A stretch of 64,000 nucleotides of DNA from contig NZ_CP146077.1 in NCBI RefSeq assembly GCF_037023725.1, forward strand, positions 1,525,001 to 1,589,000, in the 5' to 3' direction. The notes under the pieces are model-generated. The model was not told the DNA's origin, did no database searches, and saw only the letters and a list, made by a program, of their open reading frames with translations. Position numbers and translations under genes: made by a program. Source of the DNA: Pseudomonas bubulae. Its GTDB lineage: Bacteria > Pseudomonadota > Gammaproteobacteria > Pseudomonadales > Pseudomonadaceae. Position 1 is the stretch's first letter, and the number at the start of each line of letters is the position of its first letter. Positions 18,330 to 27,408 of the stretch are shown piece by piece.

Positions 18330-19727
18330 ATGGCACTGCACCGTATCAAGCGCAACAAGGACGTCGACCCCGTATTTGGTTCTTCTGCGCTGGCTCATGC
18401 CGCTGCAATCAAGCTGTTCCCCGAGGCTGAGCAAGCGCCGGGTGAGGTTTTCCAACTGGTCCACGATGAGTTGTATCTGGATGGAAACTCCAGGCAGAAC
18501 CTCGCGACCTTTTGCCAGACGTGGGAAGAGGACGAGGTCCACAAGTTGATGGACCTGTCGATCGACAAGAACATGATCGACAAGGATGAGTACCCGCAGT
18601 CTGCGGAGCTGGAAAACCGCTGTATTCATATGCTGGCGGACTTATGGCATTCGCCGGAAGCGGCTACCACCATCGGTACTTCCACCGTAGGCTCCAGCGA
18701 AGCCTGCATGCTGGGTGGTCTGGCTGCATTGTGGCGCTGGCGTGCGGTGCGCAAGGCGGCAGGCAAGCCGACAACTACGCCGAATATGGTGTGCGGTCCG
18801 GTGCAGGTGTGCTGGCACAAATTTGCCCGTTACTGGGACGTCGAAATTCGTGAAGTGCCGATGTCGGAAGGGCATTGGTTTATGACCCCCGAGGACATGC
18901 TGGAGCGGGTCGATGAAAATACCATCGTCGTAGTGCCGACCTTTGGCCAGACGTTCACCGGGCTGTATGAAACCGTAAAGCCGTTATCCGATGCTCTGGA
19001 TGACTTGCAAAAAAGCACGGGTCTGAATATTGATCTGCACGTCGACGGTGCAAGTGGCGCGATGCTGGCTCCGTTTTGTGCGCCGGATATTCTTTGGGAT
19101 TTCCGCGTGCCGCGGGTCAAGTCCATCAGTACCTCCGGGCACAAGTTCGGCCTGGCTCCGCTGGGCGCGGGCTGGGTGGTTTGGCGGGATGAAAAGGAAC
19201 TGCCTGAAGGGCTGGTGTTTCATGTGAATTATCTGGGGGGTGATATGCCTACGTTCGCCCTTAACTTTTCACGTCCGGCCGGGCAGATCATCTCGCAGTA
19301 CTACAACTTCTTGCGTCTGGGGCGTGAAGGCTATGAGCGTATTCATTCAGCCTGCTACCAGACGGCACAGTTTCTTGCGGCTGAACTGGTCAAGGTCGGA
19401 CCGTTCGAGATGCTCTATAACGGTGACCCGCAGCTGGGGATTCCGGCGTTGACCTGGCGTCTGAAGCCAGGGGCGAAAACTTCATATTCGCTGTATGACC
19501 TGGCAGACCGGTTGCGCACCCGTGGCTGGCTGGTACCTGCGTATAGCTTGCCGGCAAATGTCGAGAACGTAGTGGTGCAGCGGATTCTGGTGAAGCAGGG
19601 TATGTCGATCGACATGGCCAAGTTGTTGCTGGAGGACTTTGTGCGCGCGGTGAAATTCTTTGACGAGCATCAGCCCCACGGCTTTAAAGGCCGTGAAGCC
19701 GAGGCGGGTAATCACGCGGGGCGCTGA
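18330..19727 (+). CDS. gadB: Glutamate decarboxylase
   Basis: PLP enzyme converting glutamate to GABA with uptake of a proton. The 465-residue protein matches E. coli GadA/GadB in length. The PLP lysine lies in [18 protein letters not shown] (near residue 275), with the [11 protein letters not shown] stretch holding the cofactor-binding Asp upstream. An AAGGAGAG ribosome-binding site precedes the ATG. The C-terminus continues past the GFK position for about a dozen residues ([12 protein letters not shown]), so it does not end in the HT of the E. coli enzymes, whose His465 shuts off activity at neutral pH. Forms an acid-tolerance unit with glsA and gadC. Confidence 0.96.
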   Translation: MALHRIKRNKDVDPVFGSSALAHAAAIKLFPEAEQAPGEVFQLVHDELYLDGNSRQNLATFCQTWEEDEVHKLMDLSIDKNMIDKDEYPQSAELENRCIHMLADLWHSPEAATTIGTSTVGSSEACMLGGLAALWRWRAVRKAAGKPTTTPNMVCGPVQVCWHKFARYWDVEIREVPMSEGHWFMTPEDMLERVDENTIVVVPTFGQTFTGLYETVKPLSDALDDLQKSTGLNIDLHVDGASGAMLAPFCAPDILWDFRVPRVKSISTSGHKFGLAPLGAGWVVWRDEKELPEGLVFHVNYLGGDMPTFALNFSRPAGQIISQYYNFLRLGREGYERIHSACYQTAQFLAAELVKVGPFEMLYNGDPQLGIPALTWRLKPGAKTSYSLYDLADRLRTRGWLVPAYSLPANVENVVVQRILVKQGMSIDMAKLLLEDFVRAVKFFDEHQPHGFKGREAEAGNHAGR

Positions 19728-19742
19728 TTACGCGGCGCTGTA

Positions 19743-19827
19743 GATACTCTGTTGTAGATCAAGCCCTATTGTGGGAGCGAGCCTGCTCGCGAACGACCTT
19801 CGCGAGCAGGCTCGCTCCCACAGTTGC
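19743..19827. repeat. REP palindrome inside an 85-bp dispersed repeat (copy 2)
   Basis: Identical over 85 bp to 8516-8600, including 28 bp outside the palindrome. It is followed by a GTCGCAGCC...GCAGCGAC mini-palindrome at about 19838-19860. It sits between gadB and ndh, which end toward each other. Confidence 0.9.
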
Positions 19828-19874
19828 AGTTTTTACTGTCGCAGCCTTCGGCAGCGACTACAGAGTAGTCGCAC

Positions 19875-21176
19875 TTAGTGCAGTTTCAGGCGCGGCTCGG
19901 TGCCGCGTCCGATCCTGCTGCCCAGCATCAGCATCAAGGTGCGGAAGGTGCCGTACAGCGCCATCTGGTGCATGCGATATAGCGAGATGTAGAACATCCG
20001 CGCCAACCAGCCTTCCAGCATAACGGTACCCATCAGGCTGCCCATCAAGTTACCCACAGCCGAAAAGCTCGACAGGGAAATCAGCGAGCCATAATCGCGG
20101 TAGGTGTAGTCCGGCAGCTGAGTTTTACCTTCAATGCGCAATTTCAGCGACTTGGCCAGCAACGACGCCTGCTGGTGAGCAGCCTGGGCGCGAGGCGGCA
20201 CCAGCTTGTCGGTGCCGGGTTGCGGACAGGCGGCGCAATCGCCAAAGGCAAAAATATTCTCGTCACGGGTGGTTTGCAGGGTAGGGCGTACCACCAACTG
20301 GTTAATGCGGTTGGTTTCCAGCCCGGCAATTTCCTTCAAGAAGCCAGGTGCACGAATGCCCGCAGCCCAAACCTTCAAACTTGCAGGAATCACCTGACCA
20401 TCTTTGGTTATCAAGCTGTCAGCAGTTACTTCGCTGACTGCGGAGTTGGTCAGCACGGTGACCCCGAGTTTTTCCAGGGTTTTATGCACAGGCCCGCCGA
20501 TACGGTCCGGCAGGGCAGGCAATACCCGTGGGCCCGCTTCGATCAGGGTGATATGCATGTTTTCCGGCTTGATCCGGTCCAGGCCATAGGCTGCCAGTTC
20601 GTGGGCGGCATTGTGCAGTTCGGCAGCCAGCTCGACTCCGGTTGCACCTGCGCCGACAATGGCCACGCTGATCTGTTCGAGCGTATCGCTTTGCCCTGCG
20701 TGGGCACGCAGGTAATGATTGAGCAGTTGCTGATGAAATTTCTCGGCCTGCTTGCGGGTATCGAGGAACAGGCAGTGTTCGGCCGCGCCTTTGGTACCGA
20801 AGTCATTGGTGGTACTGCCCACCGCAATCACCAGGGTGTCGTAACCCAACTCGCGGGCAGGTACCAGTTCCTGGCCGTTTTCGTCGAGGGTTGCCGACAA
20901 TGAGATCTTTTTCAGTTCACGATCCAGCCCGCTCATGCGGCCCAGCTGGAACTGAAAGTGATTCCATTTGGCCTGGGCGACGTAGTTGAGCTCGTCTTCC
21001 GATGAGTTCAATGAGCCGGCAGCAACTTCATGCAGCAGCGGTTTCCAGATATGGGTCAGGTTGGCATCGACCAGCGTGACGCTGGCCTTGCCGCGCTTAC
21101 CCAGAGTCTTGCCCAGGCGGGTCGCCAACTCCAGGCCGCCGGCGCCGCCGCCGACGATAACAATACGATGGGTCAT
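19875..21176 (-). CDS. ndh: Type II NADH dehydrogenase (NDH-2)
   Basis: Single-subunit, non-proton-pumping NADH:quinone oxidoreductase on the inner face of the cytoplasmic membrane. I use the ATG at 21176 (MTHRIVIVGGGAGGLEL); a GTG three codons upstream is possible. FAD binding is shown by GGGAGG at the N-terminus, NADH binding by VAIVGAGATGVELAAEL (near residue 167), and a second flavin motif by FAFGDCAACPQP (near 300). The C-terminal 60 residues are hydrophobic and amphipathic, as needed for membrane attachment. The last residues (LMLGSRIGRGTEPRLKLH) fit pseudomonad NDH-2. It is one gene away from the DUF3094 protein. Confidence 0.93.
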   Translation of the reverse strand: MTHRIVIVGGGAGGLELATRLGKTLGKRGKASVTLVDANLTHIWKPLLHEVAAGSLNSSEDELNYVAQAKWNHFQFQLGRMSGLDRELKKISLSATLDENGQELVPARELGYDTLVIAVGSTTNDFGTKGAAEHCLFLDTRKQAEKFHQQLLNHYLRAHAGQSDTLEQISVAIVGAGATGVELAAELHNAAHELAAYGLDRIKPENMHITLIEAGPRVLPALPDRIGGPVHKTLEKLGVTVLTNSAVSEVTADSLITKDGQVIPASLKVWAAGIRAPGFLKEIAGLETNRINQLVVRPTLQTTRDENIFAFGDCAACPQPGTDKLVPPRAQAAHQQASLLAKSLKLRIEGKTQLPDYTYRDYGSLISLSSFSAVGNLMGSLMGTVMLEGWLARMFYISLYRMHQMALYGTFRTLMLMLGSRIGRGTEPRLKLH

Positions 21177-21242
21177 GGATATCACTCACAAGGCTTGAAA
21201 AAAATTCTGTGCCTGAGTGGCCCCGGGCGAGCGCAATGCAGC

Positions 21243-21416
21243 TCATAGCGCCAGGTAACTCAGGAGGCGGCTCAAAAGGCCCATGCCGATCACCGCGATC
21301 ACCACTATGGCAAGGAGCAGCCAGGGCCTGAAAGGGCGGCGCTCAACCTGATTTTGTGGCAATTGAAGGTACTCTTCGACACGCTTCAGATCATCGGGGT
21401 TCAGGCGACTGGGCAT
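21243..21416 (-). CDS. Small DUF3094 membrane protein
   Basis: A 57-residue protein beginning MPSRLNPDDLKRVEEYL. It is soluble and charged for about 30 residues, then has one transmembrane segment (WLLLAIVVIAVIGMGLLSRL). This matches the DUF3094 family of short pseudomonad proteins, of unknown function. It lies 66 bp upstream of ndh on the same strand and is likely co-transcribed with it, so a role near the respiratory chain is possible but not shown. It is below common ORF-length cut-offs and easily missed. Confidence 0.8.
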   Translation of the reverse strand: MPSRLNPDDLKRVEEYLQLPQNQVERRPFRPWLLLAIVVIAVIGMGLLSRLLSYLAL

Positions 21417-21470
21417 ATTTTTGGCCTCGTCAAATAGACGTTGCTGGGTGTGTAAAAGCTACAGCATTGA

Positions 21471-21998
21471 TCAACCGGGATGAAATGAAGCATAGCCGTG
21501 CGGGCCTAATGGCTCGACCCGCAGTTCGTCGTCTAGACGAATGATCCCGCTTTCGATTACCCGGGCCGTGATCCCGCCGTGGCCACGTACCGCCTGAAAA
21601 GTCCCCTGGCCCAGACGCTGCTCCAGTCGGGCACAAGGCTGACACCAGCCAGTGGTTTCGAAAATGGCCTGGCCAACCTTGAAGCGCCGGCCTTTGAGGC
21701 TGAACAGGTTGATTCCGCGGATCACCAGGTTGCGGCGCAAGTCCTGCGCCAGGATCGGTTGATCCGCCGTGCGCCCCAGCAGTGAGCTGATAACGGCCAG
21801 GTGTTCCCATTGTATCAGCGTCACCTGGCGGGCATTGCGGGCGCCGGGCCGGGCATGATCGCCGGTCAGCCCGGCTTCGCGGCGGGCTTCAACCGCGTCG
21901 AGTTCGAGCATGTCTGCCCGGGACTCGGGGCGTACGCCGATCCAGCACACGCGCCCGGTTTGCGGCACATTGGCAATAAGCGCCTGCAACGGGCTCAC
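21471..21998 (-). CDS. MOSC-domain protein
   Basis: A 175-residue stand-alone MOSC (molybdenum cofactor sulfurase C-terminal) domain protein. The motif LRRNLVIRGINLFSLKGRRFKVGQAIFE and the conserved Cys in TGWCQPCARLE are typical; in the family this Cys is thought to handle sulfur or the molybdenum cofactor. Its start overlaps the end of the DUF1780 gene by 4 bp, so the two are translated as a unit. No molybdoenzyme gene is nearby, and the substrate is unknown. Confidence 0.88.
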   Translation of the reverse strand: MSPLQALIANVPQTGRVCWIGVRPESRADMLELDAVEARREAGLTGDHARPGARNARQVTLIQWEHLAVISSLLGRTADQPILAQDLRRNLVIRGINLFSLKGRRFKVGQAIFETTGWCQPCARLEQRLGQGTFQAVRGHGGITARVIESGIIRLDDELRVEPLGPHGYASFHPG

Positions 21999-22624
21999 AG
22001 GCTGATACCCACATCAAAAATAATGCTGCGTCCCAGGTTGTTGCGCAAAAAATCCGGTGCGTCCGGTTGGGCAAACAGCACCCGGGCAAAGGTCGGCCCT
22101 ACCAGCGACAGCGAGCGCCAGCCCTGGCGCAAATATTCAGTCGGCGGCGGAAAGTGGCTGTTAAGGTCCAGCACTTCGCGCTTGAGGCTGGAAAACGCAA
22201 TGATATCCAGCTGCCCCAGGTCGATATCGCGCTCTTTGTAGTTAGTGGCTTTTTTATGCAGGGTGGGGCCCAGCCGCTGCAACAGCTTGCTCGCCGGAAT
22301 CCGTTTGGGCCGTGCTTCGCGACGGACCAATTGGCTCAGGGAGTAGGCGCTGCGCCTGCGCTGCAGTTCCGCGCGCCATTCATCGTTCAGGCGCCGGCCC
22401 TCATCGAGGACAAAGAACACCTCAAAGCGTGCATCGCCGAACAGCACATCGGGAGGCTCCTGGCCCGCCTGCCGGAAGTCTTCACTGTGGTAGGGGATAT
22501 TCAGGCCTTGCAACAGGCGCTGGCAGACCCAACGCTCACGCTCCCATTTGCGGGCATTGGATAAAAAGGCATTGGCTTGCTCGGCCTGAATGGTGAGCAG
22601 GCGTAAATAATCTGAGTCGTCCAT
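21995..22624 (-). CDS. DUF1780 protein (putative nuclease-fold)
   Basis: A 209-residue protein of the DUF1780 family, found mainly in pseudomonads. The central part has a possible PD-(D/E)XK-like pattern: PPDVLFGDARFEVFFVLDEGRR, around residues 58-80, where Asp, Glu and a following basic residue could form a nuclease core. The function is not established. It overlaps the MOSC gene by 4 bp and is divergent from the CbiM-like gene. Confidence 0.8.
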   Translation of the reverse strand: MDDSDYLRLLTIQAEQANAFLSNARKWERERWVCQRLLQGLNIPYHSEDFRQAGQEPPDVLFGDARFEVFFVLDEGRRLNDEWRAELQRRRSAYSLSQLVRREARPKRIPASKLLQRLGPTLHKKATNYKERDIDLGQLDIIAFSSLKREVLDLNSHFPPPTEYLRQGWRSLSLVGPTFARVLFAQPDAPDFLRNNLGRSIIFDVGISL

Positions 22625-22733
22625 GCACGCAGCTTAGCCTTGAAACAGGTGTTACTGAAAGTCCGGGTGTAGACTCAGTCGCATCCGACAGGGAGGGTTG
22701 AACGGTGTGTTTTGACAAGGCAGGGCAAGGCCG

Positions 22734-23423
22734 ATGATAAGTACACAGGTGTTATCCACACAAACGCTGGTCATCGGCTGGCTGATCTATGTTCCCGTTG
22801 TGCTGTGGGCCATCTGGCGTGCTCCCTGGGTTGAGCTGTTTACCGATACGCGGCGCCAGCACCTGTTGTTTGGCACGGTGTTCGGGGTGTTTTTGCTCTG
22901 GCTGGTACGGCGTGACTTTGATGGCGGGGTGTCTTACCACTTTATTGGCCTGACGGTGGTCACGTTGCTGCTCGACTGGCCGCTGGCAGTGGTCGGTGCG
23001 CTTCTGGCGCAAGTCGGACTGGTGTTGCTGGGGCGTCAGGAGTTGGCCGCGATGGGTGTCAACGGCGTGCTGCTGATTCTGTTGCCGATAGCAGTGACCG
23101 AAGGGTGTGCGCGTATGGTCGAGCGTGCGCAACCGCGTAACCCCTTTGTGTATATCTTTTGCTCGGGTTTTTTTGCCGCAGCGTTGGCGGCGTTGCTGTG
23201 CATAGGGGCGGTGCTGGGTGTGTTGTGGCTGGACGGGTTGTTCGTCATGCCGTATTGGCTGGAGGACTTTGTCGGCTATCTGTGGCTGATCATCTTTCCC
23301 GAAGCGTTTATCAACGGGATGCTGGTAACCGCACTGGTGGTGTTCTGCCCGGAGTGGCTTGAGACCTTTAACCGCACCCGCTACCTGGCGGCGCCATGGA
23401 AGGATGATGGAGAAAAGCCGTAA
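22734..23423 (+). CDS. CbiM-like integral membrane protein (ECF-type permease fold)
   Basis: A 229-residue polytopic membrane protein with about six or seven hydrophobic segments. It resembles the pseudomonad proteins annotated as energy-coupling-factor permease (CbiM family, usually cobalt or nickel uptake). No ATPase (CbiO), CbiQ or CbiN gene lies next to it, so it is solitary here and the transport function is doubtful. The C-terminal MLVTALVVFCPEWLETFN region is conserved in the group. It is divergent from DUF1780 and convergent with yacG. Confidence 0.7.
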   Translation: MISTQVLSTQTLVIGWLIYVPVVLWAIWRAPWVELFTDTRRQHLLFGTVFGVFLLWLVRRDFDGGVSYHFIGLTVVTLLLDWPLAVVGALLAQVGLVLLGRQELAAMGVNGVLLILLPIAVTEGCARMVERAQPRNPFVYIFCSGFFAAALAALLCIGAVLGVLWLDGLFVMPYWLEDFVGYLWLIIFPEAFINGMLVTALVVFCPEWLETFNRTRYLAAPWKDDGEKP

Positions 23424-23436
23424 TCGCCGACGCAGG

Positions 23437-23530
23437 CTGCGAGATAAACCGCAGGGCCTGTGCTCTTTTAAAGCACGACCCCTTCGGGCTCGATCGCAGC
23501 CTTCGTACCTCGTCAGCGACTACAGGATTT
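23437..23530. repeat. Composite REP-like palindromes between the CbiM-like gene and yacG
   Basis: Several short inverted repeats (CTGCGAGATAAACCGCAG; GTGCTCTTTTAAAGCAC; CGCAGCCTTCGTACC...AGCGACTACAGG) fill the convergent gap. The middle hairpin could terminate transcription. Confidence 0.55.
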
Positions 23531-23535
23531 GGCTT

Positions 23536-23739
23536 TTAATGTAAGCGCTCGCTCAGGTCTTCGGAAAACAGATCATCTTCAGCATCCGGGCTGACCGGGA
23601 TCTTGTGTTCCTCGCTGGCCCAGGCACCCAGGTCGATCAGCTTGCAGCGGTCCGAGCAGAACGGGCGAAAAGCGTTGGTGGTATCCCATTGCACGGCTGT
23701 GCCACAGGTCGGGCAGTCGATGGTCATAGGTTTGGTCAT
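23536..23739 (-). CDS. yacG: DNA gyrase inhibitor YacG (zinc-binding)
   Basis: A 67-residue zinc protein that binds GyrB and inhibits gyrase. The four zinc cysteines are visible in CPTCGT (near residue 9) and CSDRCK (near 28), followed by the acidic tail of the family. It overlaps coaE by 4 bp and closes the pilC-pilD-coaE-yacG run conserved in pseudomonads. Confidence 0.95.
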   Translation of the reverse strand: MTKPMTIDCPTCGTAVQWDTTNAFRPFCSDRCKLIDLGAWASEEHKIPVSPDAEDDLFSEDLSERLH

Positions 23740-24359
23740 GGTTGGCCTCCACGCAAAGTTAAATAAAAGTGATGCAGGCGCTCGACCTCAGTCTGCAGCG
23801 CCTTCAGATCCTTGTCATTGACCAGCACATCGTCAGCGTGACGAAGGCGATCTTCGCGGCTGGCCTGTGCCTTGAGAATGGCCTGGACTTGCTGTTCGGT
23901 GGTGTTGTCACGCACAAGGGTACGCTGCATCTGCAGGGCTTGCGGTGCATCGATCACCAGTACACGTTGAGTTGTGGTGTATTGGCCGGACTCGATCAGC
24001 AGCGGCGAAACCAGAATGGCGTAAGGCGATTTCGCCTGTGCCAGATTGTTTGCGATCTCTTCACGAATCAGTGGGTGCAGCAGTGCTTCAAGCCAGCGGC
24101 GTTGCTCGGGGTCGGTGAAGATCAGATGGCGCAATGCGCCACGATTGAGTTGCCCGTCGGCTTGCAGCACCTGTGCTCCAAAGTGTTCGGCAATACTGGC
24201 CAGCGCCGGGCGTCCCAGCTCAACGACCCAGCGCGCCGCATGATCGGCGTCCACCACATGTATGCCCAACGCGGCAAAGTGCTCGGCAGCGGCACTTTTA
24301 CCACTGCCGATACCGCCGGTAAGCCCGAGAATCCAGGGTTTGGAGGGTGGAGTCATCAT
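23736..24359 (-). CDS. coaE: Dephospho-CoA kinase
   Basis: Final step of coenzyme A synthesis: phosphorylates the 3' hydroxyl of dephospho-CoA. The 207-residue protein has the P-loop [13 protein letters not shown] (residues 13-25), the [10 protein letters not shown] substrate motif (near 38) and the lid-like [17 protein letters not shown] region. It starts 1 bp after pilD stops and overlaps yacG, so it is transcribed with the pilus genes pilC and pilD although functionally unrelated. Confidence 0.96.
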   Translation of the reverse strand: MMTPPSKPWILGLTGGIGSGKSAAAEHFAALGIHVVDADHAARWVVELGRPALASIAEHFGAQVLQADGQLNRGALRHLIFTDPEQRRWLEALLHPLIREEIANNLAQAKSPYAILVSPLLIESGQYTTTQRVLVIDAPQALQMQRTLVRDNTTEQQVQAILKAQASREDRLRHADDVLVNDKDLKALQTEVERLHHFYLTLRGGQP

Positions 24360-24360
24360 G

Positions 24361-25227
24361 TCAAACCGAAACCTGCCAATAGAAGCCGGTTATTTGACCA
24401 CCCCAGAGCAATGCAATCCAGCCGGCAATTGCCAGATACGGCGCAAAGGGGATCGGGGTACTGGTTTTGGCCCGGCGCATGGCCAAAAGCCCCAGCCCCA
24501 CCGTCGCCCCCAGCAGTGAAGAGAGCAGGAGGGTTAGCGGCAGAACCGCAACCCCGCCCCATGCCCCGAGTACGGCCAGCAACTTGAAATCGCCGTAGCC
24601 CATGCCGTCCTTGCCGGTGACCAGTTTGAATATCCAGAACACCGACCACAGGCTTGCATAGCCCAGCGCGGCCCCCCATACGGCCTGCCCCAAAGTGGTG
24701 AACAGGGAGAAGCTGTTGAGCAACAATCCCAGCCACAGCAGAGGCAAAACCAGCACATCAGGCACGATTTGATGCTCGATATCGATCAGGCAAATGCCGA
24801 ATAACCCCCAGGTCAGCAGAAGCATCCAGCCCGCCTGGGCGCCAAAACCGAAATGCCAGGCGACAAAAGCCGACAATACCGCGCAGGTCAGTTCCGTAAG
24901 GGGATAGCGCAGGCTAATGGCACTTTTGCACTGCGAGCATTTACCACGCAAAAACAGGTAGCTCAGTAGCGGGATGTTCTCCCGTACGCGCAGCGAATGC
25001 CGGCAATTGGGGCAGTGAGAGCGCGGGCGCAGCAAGTTATACACAGGACCTTTGGCTGGCTCGGGCAAATCCAGCACCTCGCGGGCCTGGGCTTGCCATT
25101 CCTGTTCAAGCATTTTTGGCAATCGCCACGCCAGCACATTGATAAAACTGCCTGCCAGCAAGCCGAGTATCAGCGCGCAGGTAATAAAAGCGTCGGGGTG
25201 ACGGCTCAGCAAATCAATCATGCTCAT
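24361..25227 (-). CDS. pilD: Prepilin peptidase / N-methyltransferase PilD
   Basis: Inner-membrane aspartic protease that cleaves prepilin leaders and methylates the new N-terminus, for both type IV pilins and type II secretion pseudopilins. The 288-residue protein has the cytoplasmic zinc-binding Cys pairs CPNC and CSQC (near residues 72 and 97) and the two catalytic Asp in [11 protein letters not shown] (near 148) and GMGYGDFK (near 212). It overlaps pilC by 4 bp. It is expected to process every pilin in this window (PilA, PilE, PilV, PilW, PilX, FimT-like). Confidence 0.97.
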   Translation of the reverse strand: MSMIDLLSRHPDAFITCALILGLLAGSFINVLAWRLPKMLEQEWQAQAREVLDLPEPAKGPVYNLLRPRSHCPNCRHSLRVRENIPLLSYLFLRGKCSQCKSAISLRYPLTELTCAVLSAFVAWHFGFGAQAGWMLLLTWGLFGICLIDIEHQIVPDVLVLPLLWLGLLLNSFSLFTTLGQAVWGAALGYASLWSVFWIFKLVTGKDGMGYGDFKLLAVLGAWGGVAVLPLTLLLSSLLGATVGLGLLAMRRAKTSTPIPFAPYLAIAGWIALLWGGQITGFYWQVSV

Positions 25228-26441
25228 ATTACCCGGCCAAGGTTGAATATCGGCAAGTACATGGCGATGACCAGCCCGCCAACCATGACTCCAAGTACCA
25301 CCATGATTATCGGCTCCAGCAAGGTTGTCAGGTTGTCGACCAGAGTGTCGACCTCGCTTTCATAATAGGCGGCAACCTGGTCAAGCATGCTGTCCAATGT
25401 GCCGGATTCTTCGCCAATAGCTGTCATCTGGATTGCCATGCCCGGGAATACTCCGGCAGCGGCCATGGCCACATGGATCTGGCTACCCGTTGCAACCTGC
25501 TTCTTCAGTCGTAGCACCGCGTCTTTGTACAGGCTATTGCCAGTGGCGCTGGCTACGGAGTTCAGCGCTTCGAGCAATGGCACGCCGGCAGCCAGGGTCG
25601 TCGACAGCGTGCGGGCAAAACGGGCCATTGCTGACATGTGCAGCAGATTGCCCATGACGGGCAGTTTCAGCAGCCAGCGATCAACGCGCTGGCGCCAGGT
25701 TGCGCAGTGCTTGTAGCGATGGTGAAGGCCTGCAAGGGTGATGCCGCAAAAAAGCAGCAGCCACAGGCCATGCGCCTGAAGGCTGTCAGACAGGCCGATC
25801 ACCCACAAGGTAAGCACTGGCAGTTGCGCGTCGAATGAGCGGAAAACGCCCTGGAACTGCGGAACCACTTCGATCAACAAAATGCCGCACACCGCCAGCG
25901 CGACCACGAGCACGGCGCTGGGGTAGGTCATGGCTTTTTTGATTTTCTTTTTCAGAGTGGCGGTCTTTTCCCTGTAGGTCGCCACCCGTTGCAGCAACAC
26001 GTCCAGAGCCCCGGCCAGTTCGCCAGCTTCGACGAGGCTGCAAAACAGAGGATCGAAATGTGCCGGTTTTTTGCGCAGCGCCGCCGACAGGCTGGTGCCT
26101 GCGCCGATGTCTTGCTGGAGTTCGGTGACCTGCTGGCGCATGGCACGGCTCTCGAAACCGTTGGCGATAACCTTCAGAGCTTGCTGCATAGTTATGCCCG
26201 CGCTGATCAGGGTAGCCAGTTGGCGGGTGAACAGGGTGATATCCAGTGCCGTGACCGATTTGCCCGCATTCAGTGTGTGACTGTAATGGCGGCGGATTTT
26301 ACTAACGGTAATACCTTGGCGGCGTAGCTGGACCCGAATCATTGTGTGGTGTTCCGCCGTGATTTGCCCGCTGGTTTTAATGCCATTTCGATCGGTGCCT
26401 TCCCACCGGTAAAGGCTGTTTTTAACGGCCTGTGTTGCCAT
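25224..26441 (-). CDS. pilC: Type IV pilus inner-membrane platform protein PilC
   Basis: Polytopic platform protein on which pilins are assembled. I place the start at 26441 (MATQAVKNSLYRWEGTD), which has an AAGGAT ribosome-binding site; the frame continues upstream to 26612 without a plausible start. The 405-residue protein has two T2SSF domains (about residues 65-190 and 270-395), each ending in hydrophobic helices. In P. aeruginosa the assembly ATPase gene pilB lies between pilA and pilC; here the 211 bp between them cannot encode it, so PilC must work with an ATPase from elsewhere, or the system may be incomplete. Confidence 0.95.
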   Translation of the reverse strand: MATQAVKNSLYRWEGTDRNGIKTSGQITAEHHTMIRVQLRRQGITVSKIRRHYSHTLNAGKSVTALDITLFTRQLATLISAGITMQQALKVIANGFESRAMRQQVTELQQDIGAGTSLSAALRKKPAHFDPLFCSLVEAGELAGALDVLLQRVATYREKTATLKKKIKKAMTYPSAVLVVALAVCGILLIEVVPQFQGVFRSFDAQLPVLTLWVIGLSDSLQAHGLWLLLFCGITLAGLHHRYKHCATWRQRVDRWLLKLPVMGNLLHMSAMARFARTLSTTLAAGVPLLEALNSVASATGNSLYKDAVLRLKKQVATGSQIHVAMAAAGVFPGMAIQMTAIGEESGTLDSMLDQVAAYYESEVDTLVDNLTTLLEPIIMVVLGVMVGGLVIAMYLPIFNLGRVI

Positions 26442-26652
26442 GCATCGATCCTTGGAGCGCGGCGCGCCCGGCTGTGCTGTAAGCCCAAAGACTAGATGCA
26501 CCGAGCCTTGACCCGGCAAGTTGAGAGTGACCAGAAGTGTCAGCGATGCAGTTGTGGAGCAACTGCCCACTAACCTTGATAGCCTGTGCGCACTTTTTTG
26601 CCTGCACAGCACTGCCTGGCACCTGTGGGTGCCCCTTTTCTGGAGACTTCAT

Positions 26653-27060
26653 GTGAAACAACAACAAGGCTTCACCCTGATCGAACTGATGATTGTGGTT
26701 GCAATTATCGGTCTGATTGCTTCGTTCGCATTTCCGGCTTACCACGAGCACGTGATGAAGACCCGTTTTGCCGAGGTGAACACCATCAGCAATACCTACA
26801 AGACTGCCGTCGCCCTGTGCTACAGCCAGACCAATGATCTGATGGCCTGTGATGCGGGCACCAACGGCATCCCGGGGCCGGCCGAAGCGACGGAAAACCT
26901 GGCAGCGGGCATGACGGTAGTCGATGGTGTGATTACCATGGCGGGGACCCAGGCAGCAGGCGGCTGGGTCAGCGTATTGGTGCCGACCCCGAGCAATTCG
27001 GGGGGCACCCTGAACTGGACGCAAAATGGTACCTGCCTGGCCAGCGGTGCGTGCAAATAG
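26653..27060 (+). CDS. pilA: Major type IV pilin PilA
   Basis: Major pilin of 135 residues with leader ending QQQG, then FTLIELMIVVAIIGLIASFAF, with Glu at +5. The start is taken as GTG at 26653, giving a 6-residue leader; an ATG two bases earlier is out of frame and meets TGA at once, so the sequence ATGTGA is notable. Four cysteines occur in the mature part (LCYSQ, ACDAG, TCLA, ACK); the last pair lies in the C-terminal disulfide loop region. It is divergent from pilC and followed by tRNA-Thr. Confidence 0.93.
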   Translation: MKQQQGFTLIELMIVVAIIGLIASFAFPAYHEHVMKTRFAEVNTISNTYKTAVALCYSQTNDLMACDAGTNGIPGPAEATENLAAGMTVVDGVITMAGTQAAGGWVSVLVPTPSNSGGTLNWTQNGTCLASGACK

Positions 27061-27217
27061 CCCGCGATGGTCGTAATGCCGAGTGTGTGAAGCCTGGGCG
27101 CCAAGGGCTCAAGAATATCGCGATTTACCAACAACCTTGGTCAGCAGGCCCGCTCCTGCAGCGGCACACATGCGGCAATTGCCGGTTTTTGCCAGCGCTG
27201 CTAGTTTTACTGATACC

Positions 27218-27293
27218 GCCGGTGTAGCTCAGTCGGTAGAGCAGCGCACTCGTAACGCGAAGGTCGCAGGTTCGATTCCTGTCTCCGGCACCA
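27218..27293 (+). tRNA. tRNA-Thr(CGT)
   Basis: 76 nt with CCA encoded, anticodon CGT. The acceptor stem GCCGGTG/CTCCGGC contains one T-T mismatch at the sixth pair. In P. aeruginosa a tRNA-Thr also lies next to pilA. Confidence 0.95.
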
Positions 27294-27300
27294 TTTAAAA

Positions 27301-27330
27301 AGCCATCCGGTCAATGCCGGGTGGCTTTTT
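27301..27330 (+). terminator. Terminator after tRNA-Thr
   Basis: 10-bp stem AGCCATCCGG/CCGGGTGGCT with a TCAATG loop, then a T-run. Confidence 0.88.
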
Positions 27331-27408
27331 CGTTCAGGGGCAGCACCAGGCACTTTGACGTCCGAAAATGGCGAGAATCGGCCAAAACGCGGTGCTATTC
27401 TGCGGACC

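Noticed and set aside
15006..19742. tRNA-associated genomic island ending at the tRNA-Lys
   Set aside because: No integrase and no tRNA 3'-end direct repeat was found on the far side of the gad module; proximity alone is not enough.
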